64,000 nucleotides of DNA from Streptomyces benahoarensis (lineage in GTDB: Bacteria; Actinomycetota; Actinomycetes; Streptomycetales; Streptomycetaceae): NCBI RefSeq assembly GCF_007280575.1, contig NZ_VKJP01000002.1, forward strand, positions 29,700-93,699. Reading direction: 5' to 3'. How positions within the stretch are numbered: position 1 is the first letter of the stretch; each line of letters opens with the position of its first letter. Below the pieces are notes generated by a model, which saw nothing but the letters and a program-made list of their open reading frames with translations, had not been told where the DNA came from and searched no databases. A program made the translations under genes and the position numbers. Below, in pieces: positions 63,821-64,000 of this stretch.

Positions 63821-64000
63821 CTAGCCAAGGAAGCTCAACCGCACCTCGCGGTCGGGATTGTCGACATTCGTATCCACCAAGCAGACCGACTGCCACGTCC
63901 CCAATGCCAGGCGGCCATCGAGGACCGGGAGGGTCGCGTGGGGTGGGACGAGGGCGGGGAGGACGTGGTCGCGGCCGTGGCCGGGGGTGCCGTGGCGGTG
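63821..64000 (-). CDS. yjbQ: YjbQ/UPF0047 family protein, C-terminal 59 residues, start outside window
   Basis: The minus strand encodes the end of a secondary thiamine-phosphate-synthase-like (YjbQ, UPF0047) protein: HRHGTPGHGRDHVLPALVPP, then DGRLALGTWQSVCLVDTN and VDNPDREVRLSFLG, with a TAG stop at 63823-63821. The GHGRDHVLPAL histidines and GRLALGTWQ are diagnostic. The gene body lies to the right of the window. Its last 60 bases recur as isolated fragments at 37236-37303 and 27383-27448, indicating that this 3' end is an integration target. Confidence 0.85.
   Translation of the reverse strand, partial: HRHGTPGHGRDHVLPALVPPHATLPVLDGRLALGTWQSVCLVDTNVDNPDREVRLSFLG

Overview
The window is a 64-kb piece of a high-GC actinobacterial chromosome, almost certainly Streptomyces or a close relative. 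The evidence is very high third-position GC, frequent GTG starts, ATGA/GTGA-coupled operons, rare TTA (bldA-type) codons confined to a few genes, and the families present. No rRNA, tRNA, CRISPR array or recognisable integrase was seen.

Bases 1-27,000 look like ordinary accessory metabolism. 1-3756: a lipoprotein, a membrane-fusion adaptor and a MacB-like ABC ATPase/permease. 3814-8917: a truncated PHB-depolymerase-like esterase beside a PucR-type regulator, an MHS-family transporter and a 3-hydroxybutyrate dehydrogenase. 9134-18606: a catabolic operon (flavin monooxygenase, RidA, DUF1028, M20 amidohydrolase, MHS transporter, LysR) divergent from a second PucR regulator that is followed by an alanine racemase. 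18840-19330: decayed transposases. 19373-20858: a SnoaL-like gene and a TetR regulator, with four copies of one palindromic operator lying in pairs in front of the two genes. 21393-26355: a polar amino-acid ABC importer with an M20 peptidase and an RpiR regulator.

Bases 27,383-63,821 look like two defence islands joined in tandem. The 3' end of the conserved gene yjbQ occurs three times: intact at the right edge (63821-64000), and as stranded fragments at 37236-37303 and 27383-27448, always on the minus strand. This is what is expected if mobile elements integrated repeatedly into the 3' end of yjbQ. Island 1 (about 27.4-37.2 kb) holds an ApeA-like HEPN gene, decayed toxin and DUF2283 genes, and a minus-strand cassette: a Crp/Fnr regulator, class III nucleotide cyclase, STAND-like NTPase with helical repeats, SPFH-like coiled-coil protein, Pycsar-type TM effector and M48 protease. 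The cyclase C-terminus and the NTPase N-terminus share a glycine-rich motif reminiscent of bacterial amyloid-signalling pairs. Island 2 (about 37.3-63.8 kb) holds a complete type III Wadjet operon (jetABCD) and a second minus-strand module. That module consists of a 1997-aa DEDDh exonuclease-DinG-RecQ fusion, an unrecognised 775-aa protein, a 1990-aa STAND-type ATPase, and a PH-like/DUF4041/GIY-YIG gene split by a G7 tract. This module and the cyclase cassette are the best candidates for an undescribed system.
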